A stretch of DNA of 64,000 nucleotides from Paenibacillus lautus NBRC 15380 (GCF_004000945.1 NZ_BIMF01000024.1:1-64000), one strand, 5' to 3'. Positions 44,713 through 53,614 are shown, counted from the stretch's first letter. The notes: generated from the sequence alone by a model not told the origin. Made by a program: numbers and translations.

Positions 44713-45168
44713 TCATGATAGCCAAGACGGGAAGCCCGGCATGGAGCCTTCCAGCAAGATAACAAAGATGACGTACACGCCGCCGGAGAACAGCGCGGAG
44801 ATTAGAATGGATTTCAGCCACTTGCCTCGTTCCAGCGTCTGAAACGCAAACAGGAGGAACAGGAAGGTACCGATGATATATCCGATGAGTTCCAGGAAAT
44901 AAGCATAGAGAAAGGCTGCCGCAAAAATCATGAAGAACCGTTTGTAGTCCAGTTTCTCTGTATGGTTCTCCGTCGGCCTGGCTTTCAGGGCTTCATAAAA
45001 CAAACGAATGCTGAGCAGCACAAGCGCCAGGCCGAGGCCGAACGGGAATATGTTAGGGCCAACGGTGCTTCCGTACGCGGATGAGCTGATCTTGGCGCTC
45101 TGCCACATAAAGCCGATGCCAAGGAGCAGGAAGACGATGCTGGCGTAACGGTCAAACGTTCTGTTCAA
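44713..45168 (-). CDS. tctB: Tripartite tricarboxylate transporter, small membrane subunit TctB
   Basis: About 151 aa with four hydrophobic segments: SIVFLLLGIGFMWQSA, FPFGLGLALVLLSIRLFY, FMIFAAAFLYAYFLELIGYI, and SALFSGGVYVIFVILL. The TTG at 45168 lies eight bases after GAGGAGG and gives NRTFDRYAS at the N-terminus; longer in-frame starts have no site. It is the poorly conserved small subunit between tctC and tctA. Confidence 0.88.
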   Translation of the reverse strand: MNRTFDRYASIVFLLLGIGFMWQSAKISSSAYGSTVGPNIFPFGLGLALVLLSIRLFYEALKARPTENHTEKLDYKRFFMIFAAAFLYAYFLELIGYIIGTFLFLLFAFQTLERGKWLKSILISALFSGGVYVIFVILLEGSMPGFPSWLS

Positions 45169-45230
45169 GGTTGACACCTCCTCAAGGATGAAACGGGAGA
45201 GGGAGTGCGCCACCCCCTCATTCCAAGGCG

Positions 45231-46238
45231 TTACTTCTGCATGCCTAGAGCCGTAAGCAGCTCTTGTACATCTTGTTCTTGCTCTTCAAGGAAGGCCTTG
45301 AAGTCAGCGGCGTTACGATACTCACTAGCCCAATCGTTAGCAACGAGCTCTTGCTGCCATACTTCGTTCTCGGAGAGGTCCTTCAGCGTTTTATCCCAAA
45401 AGGCCAACTGCTCTTCCGTCAGTCCCTTCGGACCGAATACACCGCGCCAGATGGTGAATTCGGCGTCCAGACCGAGCTCCTTCAGGGTCGGTACATCCGC
45501 GAAGTCTCCGCCGAGTCGTTCGCTTGAAGTAACGGCCAGGATTTTGATCTTGCCGGCCTTCAAGTAGCTACCGAGGGAAGAGATGTCCGTGCCGATCGCA
45601 TCGGCATTGTTGCCGAGGAGCGCCGCGATGGCCTCGCCGCCGCCATCATAGGATAAGTACTTCACGGTTCTCGGATCCACGCCGGACTTGAATGCAGGCA
45701 GAACACTGATCAAATGGTCCATCGAGCCCGGAGCGGAACCACCCGCTAGTGTGACGGAGGTCGGATCGGCTTTGATCGCGTCGATCAGCGATTGCAGATC
45801 GGTGAATTTGGAGTTTGCCGGTACGGCAATCGCTCCGAAGTCTTTGGTCATTTGGGCGAGCGGCGTCACGTCCTTGTAGCCGAATGGACTGTTCCCTTCT
45901 TTTTTCAGATTGTTAATTAGAATAGGCGGGGAGCTGACGAACAGCTTGTAGGGGTCTTCGTTGTCTTTAGCTACGTATTCCGCGAGAAACACGGTTCCGC
46001 CGCCGCCAGGCTTGTTCTCAACGGTCATCGTCTGTTCGATAAGCTTCGTTTCCGTTAATACCTTGGTGAGAGATCGGGCGGTTTTGTCCCATCCGCCGCC
46101 CGCCCCTGAAGGTGCGGTCACGATAAATGGTTTTTTCGGATATTCGCCGGTGCTGCTTCCGGGAGTACTGCAGGCTGTCAGGCTCATCGCCAGGACAAGC
46201 GCAGCGGTTATGATTTTTATGCCGTTTCGTTTAAGCAT
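45231..46238 (-). CDS. tctC: Tripartite tricarboxylate transporter, binding lipoprotein TctC
   Basis: 335 aa. Signal peptide with lipobox MSLTACSTPG. Seen: KPFIVTAPSGAGGGWDKTAR, the ligand-binding entry of the Bug/TctC family, GGGGTVFLAEYV, VTLAGGSAPGSMDHLI and FADVPTLKELGLD. AAGGAGG lies ten bases before ATG 46238. It is first gene of the operon tctC-tctB-tctA-malic enzyme-HPr-like, with a cre site 43 bases upstream. The binding pocket does not reveal the ligand. Confidence 0.93.
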   Translation of the reverse strand: MLKRNGIKIITAALVLAMSLTACSTPGSSTGEYPKKPFIVTAPSGAGGGWDKTARSLTKVLTETKLIEQTMTVENKPGGGGTVFLAEYVAKDNEDPYKLFVSSPPILINNLKKEGNSPFGYKDVTPLAQMTKDFGAIAVPANSKFTDLQSLIDAIKADPTSVTLAGGSAPGSMDHLISVLPAFKSGVDPRTVKYLSYDGGGEAIAALLGNNADAIGTDISSLGSYLKAGKIKILAVTSSERLGGDFADVPTLKELGLDAEFTIWRGVFGPKGLTEEQLAFWDKTLKDLSENEVWQQELVANDWASEYRNAADFKAFLEEQEQDVQELLTALGMQK

Positions 46239-46280
46239 GGATAAATTCCTCCTTATCATTGACCGAGAGTTCGCAATATC

Positions 46281-46294
46281 TGTAAGCGCTTACT
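46281..46294 (-). promoter_or_regulatory. cre site upstream of tctC
   Basis: TGTAAGCGCTTACT fits every position of the CcpA cre consensus TGWAARCGYTWNCW. It lies 43 bases before the tctC start and about 200 before the divergent kinase gene, so it predicts glucose repression of the transporter and malic enzyme. Confidence 0.8.
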
Positions 46295-46497
46295 TAATGA
46301 AGTTCCTTCATACTATCATCGAGCGTCTGGCTTGAATAGAATTGCGACATAAGTTGAAAAAACTTCATTTCGCTAATTTTGTTCATAAAATTTACGGCTG
46401 ATTTTTTTACAGGACTATGTTAGAGGTATGATCTAGAATACAATAGGAAAATCAGAGACATGTGTGTTTAGACGACCATGCGTATGGGGGAGATTGA

Positions 46498-48108
46498 ATG
46501 CGTTTACAGACGAGGCTTATTCTGCTTATTGGCACCCTGTTGTTTGCCGTCATTGTCGCCTTGACCTTCAGTTTTGAGCGACTGCTCGTAACGACGCTGG
46601 AGAAGAGCATCGGCGCTTCGGCATTAAAGCTGGCAAAGGCCGTGGCGGAAATGGACGTCATTCAGGATGCGTTCGAGGAGGAGAACCCGTCTGCCATTAT
46701 TCAGCCCGTCGTGGAGGAAATCCGGCTGGAGACAGACGCCGAGTATATCGTCATCGGTAACCGTGAAGGGATCCGGTATGCGCATCCTATTGCCGATCGG
46801 ATCGGCAAAGAGATGGTCGGAGGCGACAACGGCCCGGTATTGGAGGGCATGAGCATCATATCGAAGGCGAATGGCTCCATGGGGCCCTCGCTCCGGGGGA
46901 AGACGCCGATTTACAATGACAAGAACGAAATCATCGGCATCGTATCGGTCGGCATTCTAATGAGAGATATCGAGACATCGGCACAATCGTACCGCAATCG
47001 AGTCCTGTTCTTTGCGGGAATTGCATTAATCCTGGGGTGCGGCGGCGCTATATGGATATCCTCCAGCGTCAAGCGATCCATTCACGGGCTGGAGCCGAAG
47101 GAAATCGGCTTATTGTACCAAGAGAAACGCGCGATTCTGGAAACGATTCATGAAGGCATTATCGCCGTTAATCGAGAGGGCATGGTAACCCTGGCCAACC
47201 ATACAGCGATGATGCTGATTGATCCGGCGGAGCGAAGGGCGATCGCCGGGCAGTATATTCAGGATGTCATCCCGGGCACCCGATTGCTGGAGGTTATGCA
47301 GACCGGGGTAGCGGAGAAGGATCAGGAGATGGTCATTAACGATCATGCGGTTGTGGTGAACCGGCTGCCTATCTATGATCATGAACATCGGATTGTAGGG
47401 GCAGTCTCCAGCTTCCGCAATAAATCCGAGCTTCTGCACCTGACCGAAGAGCTTACGCAGGTGAAGAGATATACGGAAGCACTGCGCGCGCAGACGCATG
47501 AATATTCCAACAAGCTCTATACGATTTACGGTCTGATTCAGCTGGAATCATATCAGGAGGCGATGGATCTGATTACGCATGAGACCGATGTGCATCAGAA
47601 TCTCATTCAATTTCTGCTGCAAGAGATACCGGACCCTATCATCGGTGGCATTCTCATCGGAAAGTTTAATCGCGGAAGCGAGTTGAGAGTGAAGGTGGAG
47701 ATCGACCGGAGCAGTTCCTTCAAAGACATCCCCGGTCATATTAGCCGGAACCAGCTGGTCACCATTATCGGTAATCTGATCGACAACGCCATGGAGGCGG
47801 CCTTGGGATCCAAATCGGATAACAGATGGGTAAGAGTAGAGTTACACGACAAGGATCATGAATTAATGATCGAAGTATCCGACAGCGGGAACGGTATTGC
47901 CGAGAATGATACGGATCGTTTGTTTGAGCTGGGTTACTCCACCAAAGGGGAGCACAATCGGGGCTTTGGCCTATCTATCGTTAACGGGACCGTACAGCAA
48001 TTGCATGGTATGATTGCTTACCGTAACGCACCAGAGAGCGGGGCGGTATTCACGGTCAAGATTCCAAAAACAAGGGGGGATATCCATGATTCGGGTCGCA
48101 ATCATTGA
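46498..48108 (+). CDS. Sensor histidine kinase of the CitA/DcuS/MalK family
   Basis: 536 aa. First membrane segment about 7-30, extracellular PASTA-less PDC/PAS sensor about 40-165 (AEYIVIGNREGIRYAHP, SMGPSLRGKTPIYNDKNEII), second membrane segment about 170-190, cytoplasmic PAS (EGIIAVNREGMVTLANH), then the kinase core with His in QTHEYSNKLYTIYGLIQLE and ATPase motifs IGNLIDNAMEAAL, VSDSGNGI, GFGLSIVNG. The family senses citrate, fumarate or malate. In Bacillus, MalK/MalR (YufL/YufM) control malate uptake and malic enzyme, which matches the divergent operon here. Confidence 0.92.
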   Translation: MRLQTRLILLIGTLLFAVIVALTFSFERLLVTTLEKSIGASALKLAKAVAEMDVIQDAFEEENPSAIIQPVVEEIRLETDAEYIVIGNREGIRYAHPIADRIGKEMVGGDNGPVLEGMSIISKANGSMGPSLRGKTPIYNDKNEIIGIVSVGILMRDIETSAQSYRNRVLFFAGIALILGCGGAIWISSSVKRSIHGLEPKEIGLLYQEKRAILETIHEGIIAVNREGMVTLANHTAMMLIDPAERRAIAGQYIQDVIPGTRLLEVMQTGVAEKDQEMVINDHAVVVNRLPIYDHEHRIVGAVSSFRNKSELLHLTEELTQVKRYTEALRAQTHEYSNKLYTIYGLIQLESYQEAMDLITHETDVHQNLIQFLLQEIPDPIIGGILIGKFNRGSELRVKVEIDRSSSFKDIPGHISRNQLVTIIGNLIDNAMEAALGSKSDNRWVRVELHDKDHELMIEVSDSGNGIAENDTDRLFELGYSTKGEHNRGFGLSIVNGTVQQLHGMIAYRNAPESGAVFTVKIPKTRGDIHDSGRNH

Positions 48109-48772
48109 GGATGATGTGCGCATTGCCAGCATTAACCAACGGTTCGTAGAGAAGGTAGAGGGCTTCGAGGTCGTCGGCATTGCAACGGATCGGGCCCAGG
48201 CGCATGAGCAGCTGGACATTCTGGCACCTGATCTGGTGCTGCTGGATTTGTATTTTCCGGATATGTCGGGACTGGATCTGCTGCAGCATATACAGTGGGG
48301 ATATCCGAATACCGATGTTATTATCATAACAGCAGCCAAGGAATTCGATACGGTGCGGGAGGCGATTCGCGGCGGGGTGTATGATTTCATGATCAAGCCG
48401 GTGGTCTTCGACCGTTTCCAGGAGAAGCTGAAAGCCTACCGGAAATATTACGAGCAGATGAAGCAGCTCGGCGGTGCGAACAAGCAGATCGACCAACAGG
48501 GCATCGACCAGCTGTTATGGCGTTCCGGCGAACGAATGGACAAAGAGACGTATTTTCCGAAAGGCATCGATAAGCTGACAAGCGAGAAGATCCTGTCCTA
48601 CATCGAGGAGTCGGAGGATGTGTGGACCGCGGAGGAGCTGGGTAAGCGCGGCGGCTTTAGCCGTACTACTGCTAGGAGGTACCTGGAGTACTTCGTAGAG
48701 AAAGGCGTGCTGATAGCGGATATTTCATACGGCACGGTAGGCAGGCCGGAACGGGTGTACCGGAGAGCGTAG
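48086..48772 (+). CDS. Response regulator of the CitB/DcuR/MalR family
   Basis: 228 aa. Receiver domain: IIEDDVRIASIN acidic pocket, phospho-acceptor Asp in LVLLDLYFPDMSG, Thr in VIIITAAKE, Lys in DFMIKPVVFDRF. C-terminal DNA-binding part: WTAEELGKRGGFSRTTARRY, the helix-turn-helix of this family. ATG 48086 follows AAGGGGGG and overlaps the kinase gene by 23 bases out of frame. Likely targets are the tctC operon; the AT-rich spacer with repeats around 46340-46400 could hold its sites. Confidence 0.93.
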   Translation: MIRVAIIEDDVRIASINQRFVEKVEGFEVVGIATDRAQAHEQLDILAPDLVLLDLYFPDMSGLDLLQHIQWGYPNTDVIIITAAKEFDTVREAIRGGVYDFMIKPVVFDRFQEKLKAYRKYYEQMKQLGGANKQIDQQGIDQLLWRSGERMDKETYFPKGIDKLTSEKILSYIEESEDVWTAEELGKRGGFSRTTARRYLEYFVEKGVLIADISYGTVGRPERVYRRA

Positions 48773-48881
48773 GGTTAAATAACCGGATGCGAGACTGGGA
48801 TATTCCGCCTAGACTTGCAGCTGCATATCGCTTGGATCCTTTCCTTGGATTCGAAATTTATAGAAAGGAGGGATTGACGCG

Positions 48882-49541
48882 ATGATTACCACCGTTGTTT
48901 TTGATTTGGACGGGACGCTGCTTGACCGCGACACGTCATTGGTTCATTTCGTTCAAGATCAGTATGATCGTCTAGCGCTCCATGACGGTTTAGTTGTGGG
49001 CAGAGATGAGTACGTAAGACGGTTTGTCGAGCTTGATCGTAGAGGTTATGTATGGAAGGATCAGGTATATCGGCAGCTAACCGAGGAGTTTGCGCTCCCC
49101 CTCGGTTGGGAAGCTCTGCTGCGGGATTACATATCCGAGTTCCATCATCATTGCGTCGGTTTCCCCCATTTGCATGAAATGTTAGCTTACTTGAGGAGTA
49201 AAGGGATAAAGCTCGGACTGATCTCCAATGGGTACGGCGATTTTCAATACAGCAATATCAGGGGACTTGGCATTGAGCCTTATTTTGATATTATCACGAT
49301 TTCGGAGTGGGAAGGTTTACGTAAGCCGGATCCTAGGATTTTTCTCCATACATTACATCGGCTTGAATCAAAGGCCGAAGAATCGATCTATGTTGGAGAC
49401 CATCCGGACAATGACGTAACCGCAAGCCGGCGTATCGGCATGAAGGGCATCTGGAAGCGAGATCCCCATTATGATCAGGACTTCGCTAAGGATGGGGAGA
49501 TTACCGATTTGCTTGAAATCACCCATTATTTAAAAAGTTGA
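48882..49541 (+). CDS. HAD-superfamily hydrolase
   Basis: 219 aa. Seen: motif I FDLDGTLLDRD, motif II serine in LISNGYGDFQ, motif III lysine in LRKPDPRIF, motif IV VGDHPDNDVTASR. The cap is helical (class I). Similar proteins act on phosphoglycolate, haloacids or sugar phosphates; the substrate is unknown. AAAGGAGG lies ten bases before ATG 48882. It stands between the dicarboxylate locus and unrelated small genes. Confidence 0.88.
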   Translation: MITTVVFDLDGTLLDRDTSLVHFVQDQYDRLALHDGLVVGRDEYVRRFVELDRRGYVWKDQVYRQLTEEFALPLGWEALLRDYISEFHHHCVGFPHLHEMLAYLRSKGIKLGLISNGYGDFQYSNIRGLGIEPYFDIITISEWEGLRKPDPRIFLHTLHRLESKAEESIYVGDHPDNDVTASRRIGMKGIWKRDPHYDQDFAKDGEITDLLEITHYLKS

Positions 49542-49625
49542 ACAACCATTTCATTCTTTCACTCGTTATCATTTATATAAGCCGAATCGAGATAACCGGT
49601 TGTTCTGCGTGAGGAGGGTGTCCCC

Positions 49626-50039
49626 GTGAATCGAAATAAAGCCATGACCTTTATAGGCAAGGGTGAGAAGTGGAAAGCGACTTATGCCATTACCCATCAG
49701 GATAAGGTCAATGCGAAGTTTACCGTGTTTCAGGATTCGCTTGGCGGAAAGCTGAAGCTGCAGTACTTAGGAAAGGAACTCCTCGACCATGGCAAGGTAG
49801 ACTATCGGCTGGAAGATATGACGGGCTACTCCATGGAAGGCAGAATTGTCGTGGGGATCGATCATGCTGCCATGAAGGAAACCAAGGGGAAGCTGGATTT
49901 GGAGCATCTGCTCGATATGATGAACCCAAACAAGGTTCTAACCCTAAAGATTGAGTGGAACGGGCACCGTGAAGAGTTTAAGCTGGGGCTTCCCCGGAAG
50001 ATCAGCTTTGGAAAAGCGGTCCGTAAGCGGAAGGAATAG
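49626..50039 (+). CDS. Hypothetical protein, 137 aa
   Basis: I do not recognise it. It is soluble and basic, rich in Lys and Gly, with alternating polar and hydrophobic stretches suggesting a beta-sandwich (KWKATYAITHQDKVNAKFTV, KLKLQYLGKELL, VLTLKIEWNGHREEFKLGL). No signal peptide or membrane segment. GTG 49626 is preceded by GAGGAGG at a good distance, which supports expression. Flanking genes give no hint. Confidence 0.7.
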   Translation: MNRNKAMTFIGKGEKWKATYAITHQDKVNAKFTVFQDSLGGKLKLQYLGKELLDHGKVDYRLEDMTGYSMEGRIVVGIDHAAMKETKGKLDLEHLLDMMNPNKVLTLKIEWNGHREEFKLGLPRKISFGKAVRKRKE

Positions 50040-50344
50040 CGGGATTTCATGGAAGCAAGACAGGGGCCGACCCTCCCATCATCACTTACGCGTAAGGCGG
50101 GCATGACGACCACATTATTCCAATGACATTGCATCAAATGCTTTTTGCATATGGTGATCCTGCCCACACTGTTGGTGTGGGTTATTCGGTTTTGGGCTGT
50201 AGCCATAACCCCCGGATTAACAACAGGGCCGATGATGACGCGGGTGTGCCTTTTTTAAACGCATTTTAAACGAAGGAATCCCCGTCATTTAAACTTGATC
50301 CTGTAACTTATAAGTAGAACATCACAGAGGGAGTGAACGAAAGC
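50040..50344. other. Intergenic stretch with a weak hairpin
   Basis: No gene seen. CCCACAC at 50163-50169 pairs with GTGTGGG at 50175-50181 and is followed by TTATT, a weak terminator for the upstream gene. The AT-rich part from 50255 probably carries the promoter of the VanZ-RDD gene, but no clear box pair is visible. Confidence 0.4.
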
Positions 50345-51451
50345 ATGCTGGAAGCCTACCTGTTTCCAATATCTTATGCATTTTTAACCTTTCCCATAGC
50401 GGCTTTGCTGTGCGCAGTTCCCTTTCTGATTGTGCAGTATCGCAAATATGGTTATTTTAATAAATTCCGGGGATTTCTGCTGTATCTATTTCTGCTCTAC
50501 ATGATGAACGCAGTGTATCTGGTGCTCCTTCCTTTGCCTGCCTCGCGGCATAATGCTCCGATGAATGTAGCCTCGGTTATGCAGTGGATTCCGCTGAATT
50601 TTATACAAGACATATTGAAAGAGACCAAGGTGGTATGGGGCGAGCCATCGACTTACATGCATTTGTTGAAGGAAAGAGCCTTCTTGCAGGTCGTGTTTAA
50701 CGTATTTCTCGTGGTTCCGTTCGGCATGTTCCTTCGTTATTATGCGCGGGCGTCCTGGGTTGTTTGTCTGGCTGCCTCATTTGGCTTGTCGCTGTTCTTC
50801 GAGGTAACCCAGGTAACCGGCATTTACGGCTTCTATGATCACCCTTACCGATTGTTTGACGTGGACGATCTGCTGATGAATACCCTGGGCGGAATGATGG
50901 GCCTTGTGCTTGCGGATTGGATGAAAAATCACCTGCCCCGCCTGGATCGTTTGGATGACAAGGTGGATCTGTCGCAGAAGAGGGTCAGTTATACGCGCCG
51001 GGCCATTGCTTTTGGCATAGATGCAGCGGTCATGCTACCGACCATTGGCGTGCTGACCGTGATGAACGTGAGGGGTGCATACTTCTTTGCCGTGATTTTA
51101 TATTATATCGTGCTGCCTTATATGATGCAGGGGCAGACGCTGGGGAAATGGGTCGTCCGGGTCCAGATCCGCGGAGCAGGCGAACATCTGAAGCTGAAGG
51201 AAGTGATTGTGCGCAACGGCCTGCTGTATGTGGTATGGGGCGGGTTCCATGCCTTGCTCATTACGGTTAATGTCACCGGCTCTCATGTCCTGCTTGCGAT
51301 GTATGCGCTGGGGATATTGCTGCTGGACGGCGTTGTGTTCATTCATGTGCTGTTATGTCTCATCCATCGTGACCGGAAGCTGCTGCATGAAGCCAAGAGT
51401 GGAACAAGGCTCGCGATCGTGGAGAATAAACCCGTGCATAAGGCGGATTAA
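50345..51451 (+). CDS. VanZ-like protein fused to an RDD domain
   Basis: 368 aa integral membrane protein. The N-terminal half (about 1-205) is VanZ-like: VFNVFLVVPFGMFLRYYARA, FEVTQVTGIYGFYDHPYRLF, DVDDLLMNTLGGMMGLVLAD. The C-terminal half (about 215-355) is an RDD domain: YTRRAIAFGIDAAVML with the R and D, PYMMQGQTLGKWVVRVQI, and a last membrane pair. VanZ gives low-level teicoplanin tolerance by an unclear route; many chromosomal VanZ-like proteins have other roles. ATG 50345 is chosen; a GTG at 50333 overlaps the AGAGGGAG site. Confidence 0.85.
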   Translation: MLEAYLFPISYAFLTFPIAALLCAVPFLIVQYRKYGYFNKFRGFLLYLFLLYMMNAVYLVLLPLPASRHNAPMNVASVMQWIPLNFIQDILKETKVVWGEPSTYMHLLKERAFLQVVFNVFLVVPFGMFLRYYARASWVVCLAASFGLSLFFEVTQVTGIYGFYDHPYRLFDVDDLLMNTLGGMMGLVLADWMKNHLPRLDRLDDKVDLSQKRVSYTRRAIAFGIDAAVMLPTIGVLTVMNVRGAYFFAVILYYIVLPYMMQGQTLGKWVVRVQIRGAGEHLKLKEVIVRNGLLYVVWGGFHALLITVNVTGSHVLLAMYALGILLLDGVVFIHVLLCLIHRDRKLLHEAKSGTRLAIVENKPVHKAD

Positions 51452-51477
51452 AGTTGGTTACCACAGGTCTTCTTATT

Positions 51478-51486
51478 TGTTATAAT
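51478..51486 (+). promoter_or_regulatory. Extended -10 promoter between the VanZ-RDD gene and the next
   Basis: TGTTATAAT: a perfect TATAAT at 51481-51486 with the TGN extension. A TTGGTT lies 21 bases upstream, too far for a standard -35. Transcription would start near 51493, which bears on the start codon of the next gene. Confidence 0.6.
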
Positions 51487-51519
51487 GTGGAAAATGGGTT
51501 TGTCAAGGAGGAGATACAA

Positions 51520-52173
51520 CTGAAAGGCAAAATCCTCTCCATTTCTGCCATCGTCCTGGGTCTGCTCTTTATTTCCAACCAGCATCTGGGCTATTCGTTC
51601 GGGGATGATCTGTTTCGCTGGTCAGGGATCTCTCCATGGACTAAGCAAGGCAATTATGGGCTTCATCTGCCCGTTATCGCAGGTCTTATCTTATTGACGA
51701 TCGGCATCCTGTGGGTAACGCGTATTTATCGCCCACGTTATCCGAAGATCATGAGCAGGGTGATGTTCGGCTGCGTCGCATGGATCGTTGTTTTTCCATT
51801 CGTATCGGAGTCCGTCATGTTTGTGGCGAACTTCAATTCGAGCGGAATATCCACCGTCGCCTATTCCAAAAAAGACAGCAAATGCGACTATCGTACAGAG
51901 AACGAGGCTATTCGGGCACGCTGCCAGATTCAAATTTACAGTTACGGCACTGAGCGGCAGGTTACGGTACGCCCGCTTAGCGTGGATGTTGGCGGAAGGA
52001 TGGTTGATTTCGAGCCTAAGGTGGTTACGGTTCGGCCGCGAGGGGTGGTGCAGGTCCATGAAACCTTTGAGGGTTTCTTGGAACAGCCTGACTCTTCCTA
52101 CAGGATGTCAGGTGGAACGAACGAGCCGGGCATCGAGCTGATCGTCGATGGGAGAAGCAAGCAGGTGAAATAG
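51520..52173 (+). CDS. Hypothetical membrane protein with a probable CTG start
   Basis: About 217 aa, not recognised. Three membrane segments (ILSISAIVLGLLFISNQHLG; LPVIAGLILLTIGILWVTRI; MFGCVAWIVVFPFVSESVMFV), then an extracellular beta-rich domain of about 120 residues with two cysteines (SKCDYRTENEAIRARCQIQI). AAGGAGG at 51505-51511 points to CTG at 51520, eight bases on; earlier in-frame TTG and GTG codons lie before the probable transcription start near 51493. CTG starts are rare in Firmicutes, so this deserves a check. Confidence 0.65.
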   Translation: MKGKILSISAIVLGLLFISNQHLGYSFGDDLFRWSGISPWTKQGNYGLHLPVIAGLILLTIGILWVTRIYRPRYPKIMSRVMFGCVAWIVVFPFVSESVMFVANFNSSGISTVAYSKKDSKCDYRTENEAIRARCQIQIYSYGTERQVTVRPLSVDVGGRMVDFEPKVVTVRPRGVVQVHETFEGFLEQPDSSYRMSGGTNEPGIELIVDGRSKQVK

Positions 52174-52213
52174 CCATCCGGTTCTACAGATAACATGAAT
52201 TGTGGGGTGAACC

Positions 52214-52690
52214 ATGGTCGATATTCGCCGTGCGGGTCGGCTTATGCAAATATCGCTGGTCACGCTGCTGTTGCTGGTGATTTGTTCATCGCCCGCTGCG
52301 GTTGCTTCCTGGGCATATCCATTTGTCGTGAATGGCGGGAAGATTTTTGTTGTGTCAGAGGACCGCGTGGATGAGTCCACTCTTGGAGACGTGGTGGGGA
52401 AGGTCACCTACCATACGGATCAGGAAGGGACCTACGGCGGCAACTTCTCTAATATTTACCCAAAGGGAACGAAATACTATGCCATCCAAGGAATCGCTCC
52501 TGAATCCGCCATCGCGGTTGAGACGCAGGAAGGTTATGTCATGGCTCGTTATGAGGGTGAGTATGGCGGGTCTCGTGTTCCGTGGGAAGTCATCAAGAAT
52601 TGGATTGCGGCGGGACTGATCCTGCTGATTGTTGTGTGGGTGGCTGCCGTTGTTCGAAAGAAGCGGGTGAGTGGCTCATATAGGCGCTAG
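52214..52690 (+). CDS. Hypothetical secreted/anchored protein, 158 aa
   Basis: Not recognised. A signal-like hydrophobic stretch (LMQISLVTLLLLVICSSPAA) and a C-terminal membrane segment (WIAAGLILLIVVWVAAVVRK) frame an extracellular domain of about 95 residues with KIFVVSEDRVDESTLGDVVG and IYPKGTKYYAIQGIAPESAI. The layout suggests a type I membrane protein. GGGGTGA precedes ATG 52214. It follows the previous membrane protein by 40 bases, so both may form a small envelope operon. Confidence 0.7.
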   Translation: MVDIRRAGRLMQISLVTLLLLVICSSPAAVASWAYPFVVNGGKIFVVSEDRVDESTLGDVVGKVTYHTDQEGTYGGNFSNIYPKGTKYYAIQGIAPESAIAVETQEGYVMARYEGEYGGSRVPWEVIKNWIAAGLILLIVVWVAAVVRKKRVSGSYRR

Positions 52691-52735
52691 ATGCTTCGGG
52701 AGCTGGGCAGACATATTCACGATGCGCAATAATAC

Positions 52736-52778
52736 AGCCGGTATTCTTTGAGTATGCTCATAGGACACCGGCTTGTTA
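52736..52778 (+). terminator. Weak terminator-like hairpin
   Basis: AGCCGGT at 52736-52742 pairs with ACCGGCT at 52767-52773, with a small GAG/CTC stem in the loop, followed by TGTTAT. Placed after the membrane-protein pair. Confidence 0.45.
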
Positions 52779-52878
52779 TATACATGTATCTGTGCGGGTT
52801 GCAGCTTGGCCTATGGAGGATTTATATTTGCTACAATAGAAAATAGAACTAGAAACCGATACGATAAGGAGCCAGCCC

Positions 52879-53340
52879 ATGAAACCGATACGAAACTCGG
52901 CCAAGGCCGTTATTATGCGGAATCATCAAATTCTTCTAACGAAAAACGCAGACCATTTGGGGGATTTCTATCTGTTCCCTGGCGGCGGGCAAGAAAAGGG
53001 GGAAACCTTGGTTGAGGCCGTGGTCAGAGAGTGCCTGGAGGAAATCGGGCGCAAGGTCGAGGTTCAAGATCTGCTGCATGTCCGTGAATACATAGGGTCC
53101 AACCACGAGTTCGCGGAATGGGATTTCGACGTGCACCAAGTGGAGTTTTATTTTGAATGCCGTTTGGCGGACGAGGGGGACCTGTTTCAAGGACATAACC
53201 CGGATGAATATCAGGTGGGTGTGGAATGGATCGATCTGTCCGCATTGGATGAGATTCGAGTATACCCTCGCTCCCTGGTCAAGCCACTTCAGGATAAGGC
53301 TGCGCGCCCCGTGGTTTGCTATGTTGGGGATACGAACTGA
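52879..53340 (+). CDS. NUDIX hydrolase
   Basis: 153 aa. The Nudix box runs from GGGQEKGETLVEAVV through RECLEEIG near residues 34-56 with all catalytic Glu present. The substrate, some nucleoside diphosphate linked to a further group, cannot be told. AAGGAG lies eight bases before ATG 52879. In Bacillus a NUDIX gene (yvcI) lies between trxB and rapZ; this one lies far from trxB and is not clearly that gene. Confidence 0.85.
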   Translation: MKPIRNSAKAVIMRNHQILLTKNADHLGDFYLFPGGGQEKGETLVEAVVRECLEEIGRKVEVQDLLHVREYIGSNHEFAEWDFDVHQVEFYFECRLADEGDLFQGHNPDEYQVGVEWIDLSALDEIRVYPRSLVKPLQDKAARPVVCYVGDTN

Positions 53341-53410
53341 TTTTTGTCTGCAGGTTGGAAGGTCGCGAGGTTTGTTGTCAAAATCAATGGGATAACGGAG
53401 GATGCCGACT

Positions 53411-53614
53411 ATGGATCAATGGGAATACAAAACGCTGAAATACAAAACCGGAGGATTCCTTGGGGGTAAAGTGAACGAGGAGGAATTCGAGGATTTACTG
53501 AACAGTTACGGGATTGACGGCTGGGAATTGATCTCGTGTTTCGATACGAGCGTGCATCAAGGCCAGTCCAGAGATATTATTGCCGTGATGAAGCGAAAAG
53601 CGTATCTGGGGTAA
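53411..53614 (+). CDS. Small DUF4177-like protein
   Basis: 67 aa. WEYKTLKYKTGGFLGGKVNE followed by FEDLLNSYGIDGWELISCFD is the DUF4177 pattern (WEYK at the start, GWELVS near the middle). Function unknown. GGAGG at 53397-53401 fits ATG 53411 with nine bases; the upstream ATG 53402 touches the site. The next gene follows 26 bases on. Confidence 0.78.
   Translation: MDQWEYKTLKYKTGGFLGGKVNEEEFEDLLNSYGIDGWELISCFDTSVHQGQSRDIIAVMKRKAYLG

Noticed and set aside
52879..53340. NUDIX gene as the yvcI orthologue next to trxB
   Set aside because: It lies 32 kb from trxB and not beside the rapZ-like start; the family is too common to assign orthology from motif alone.
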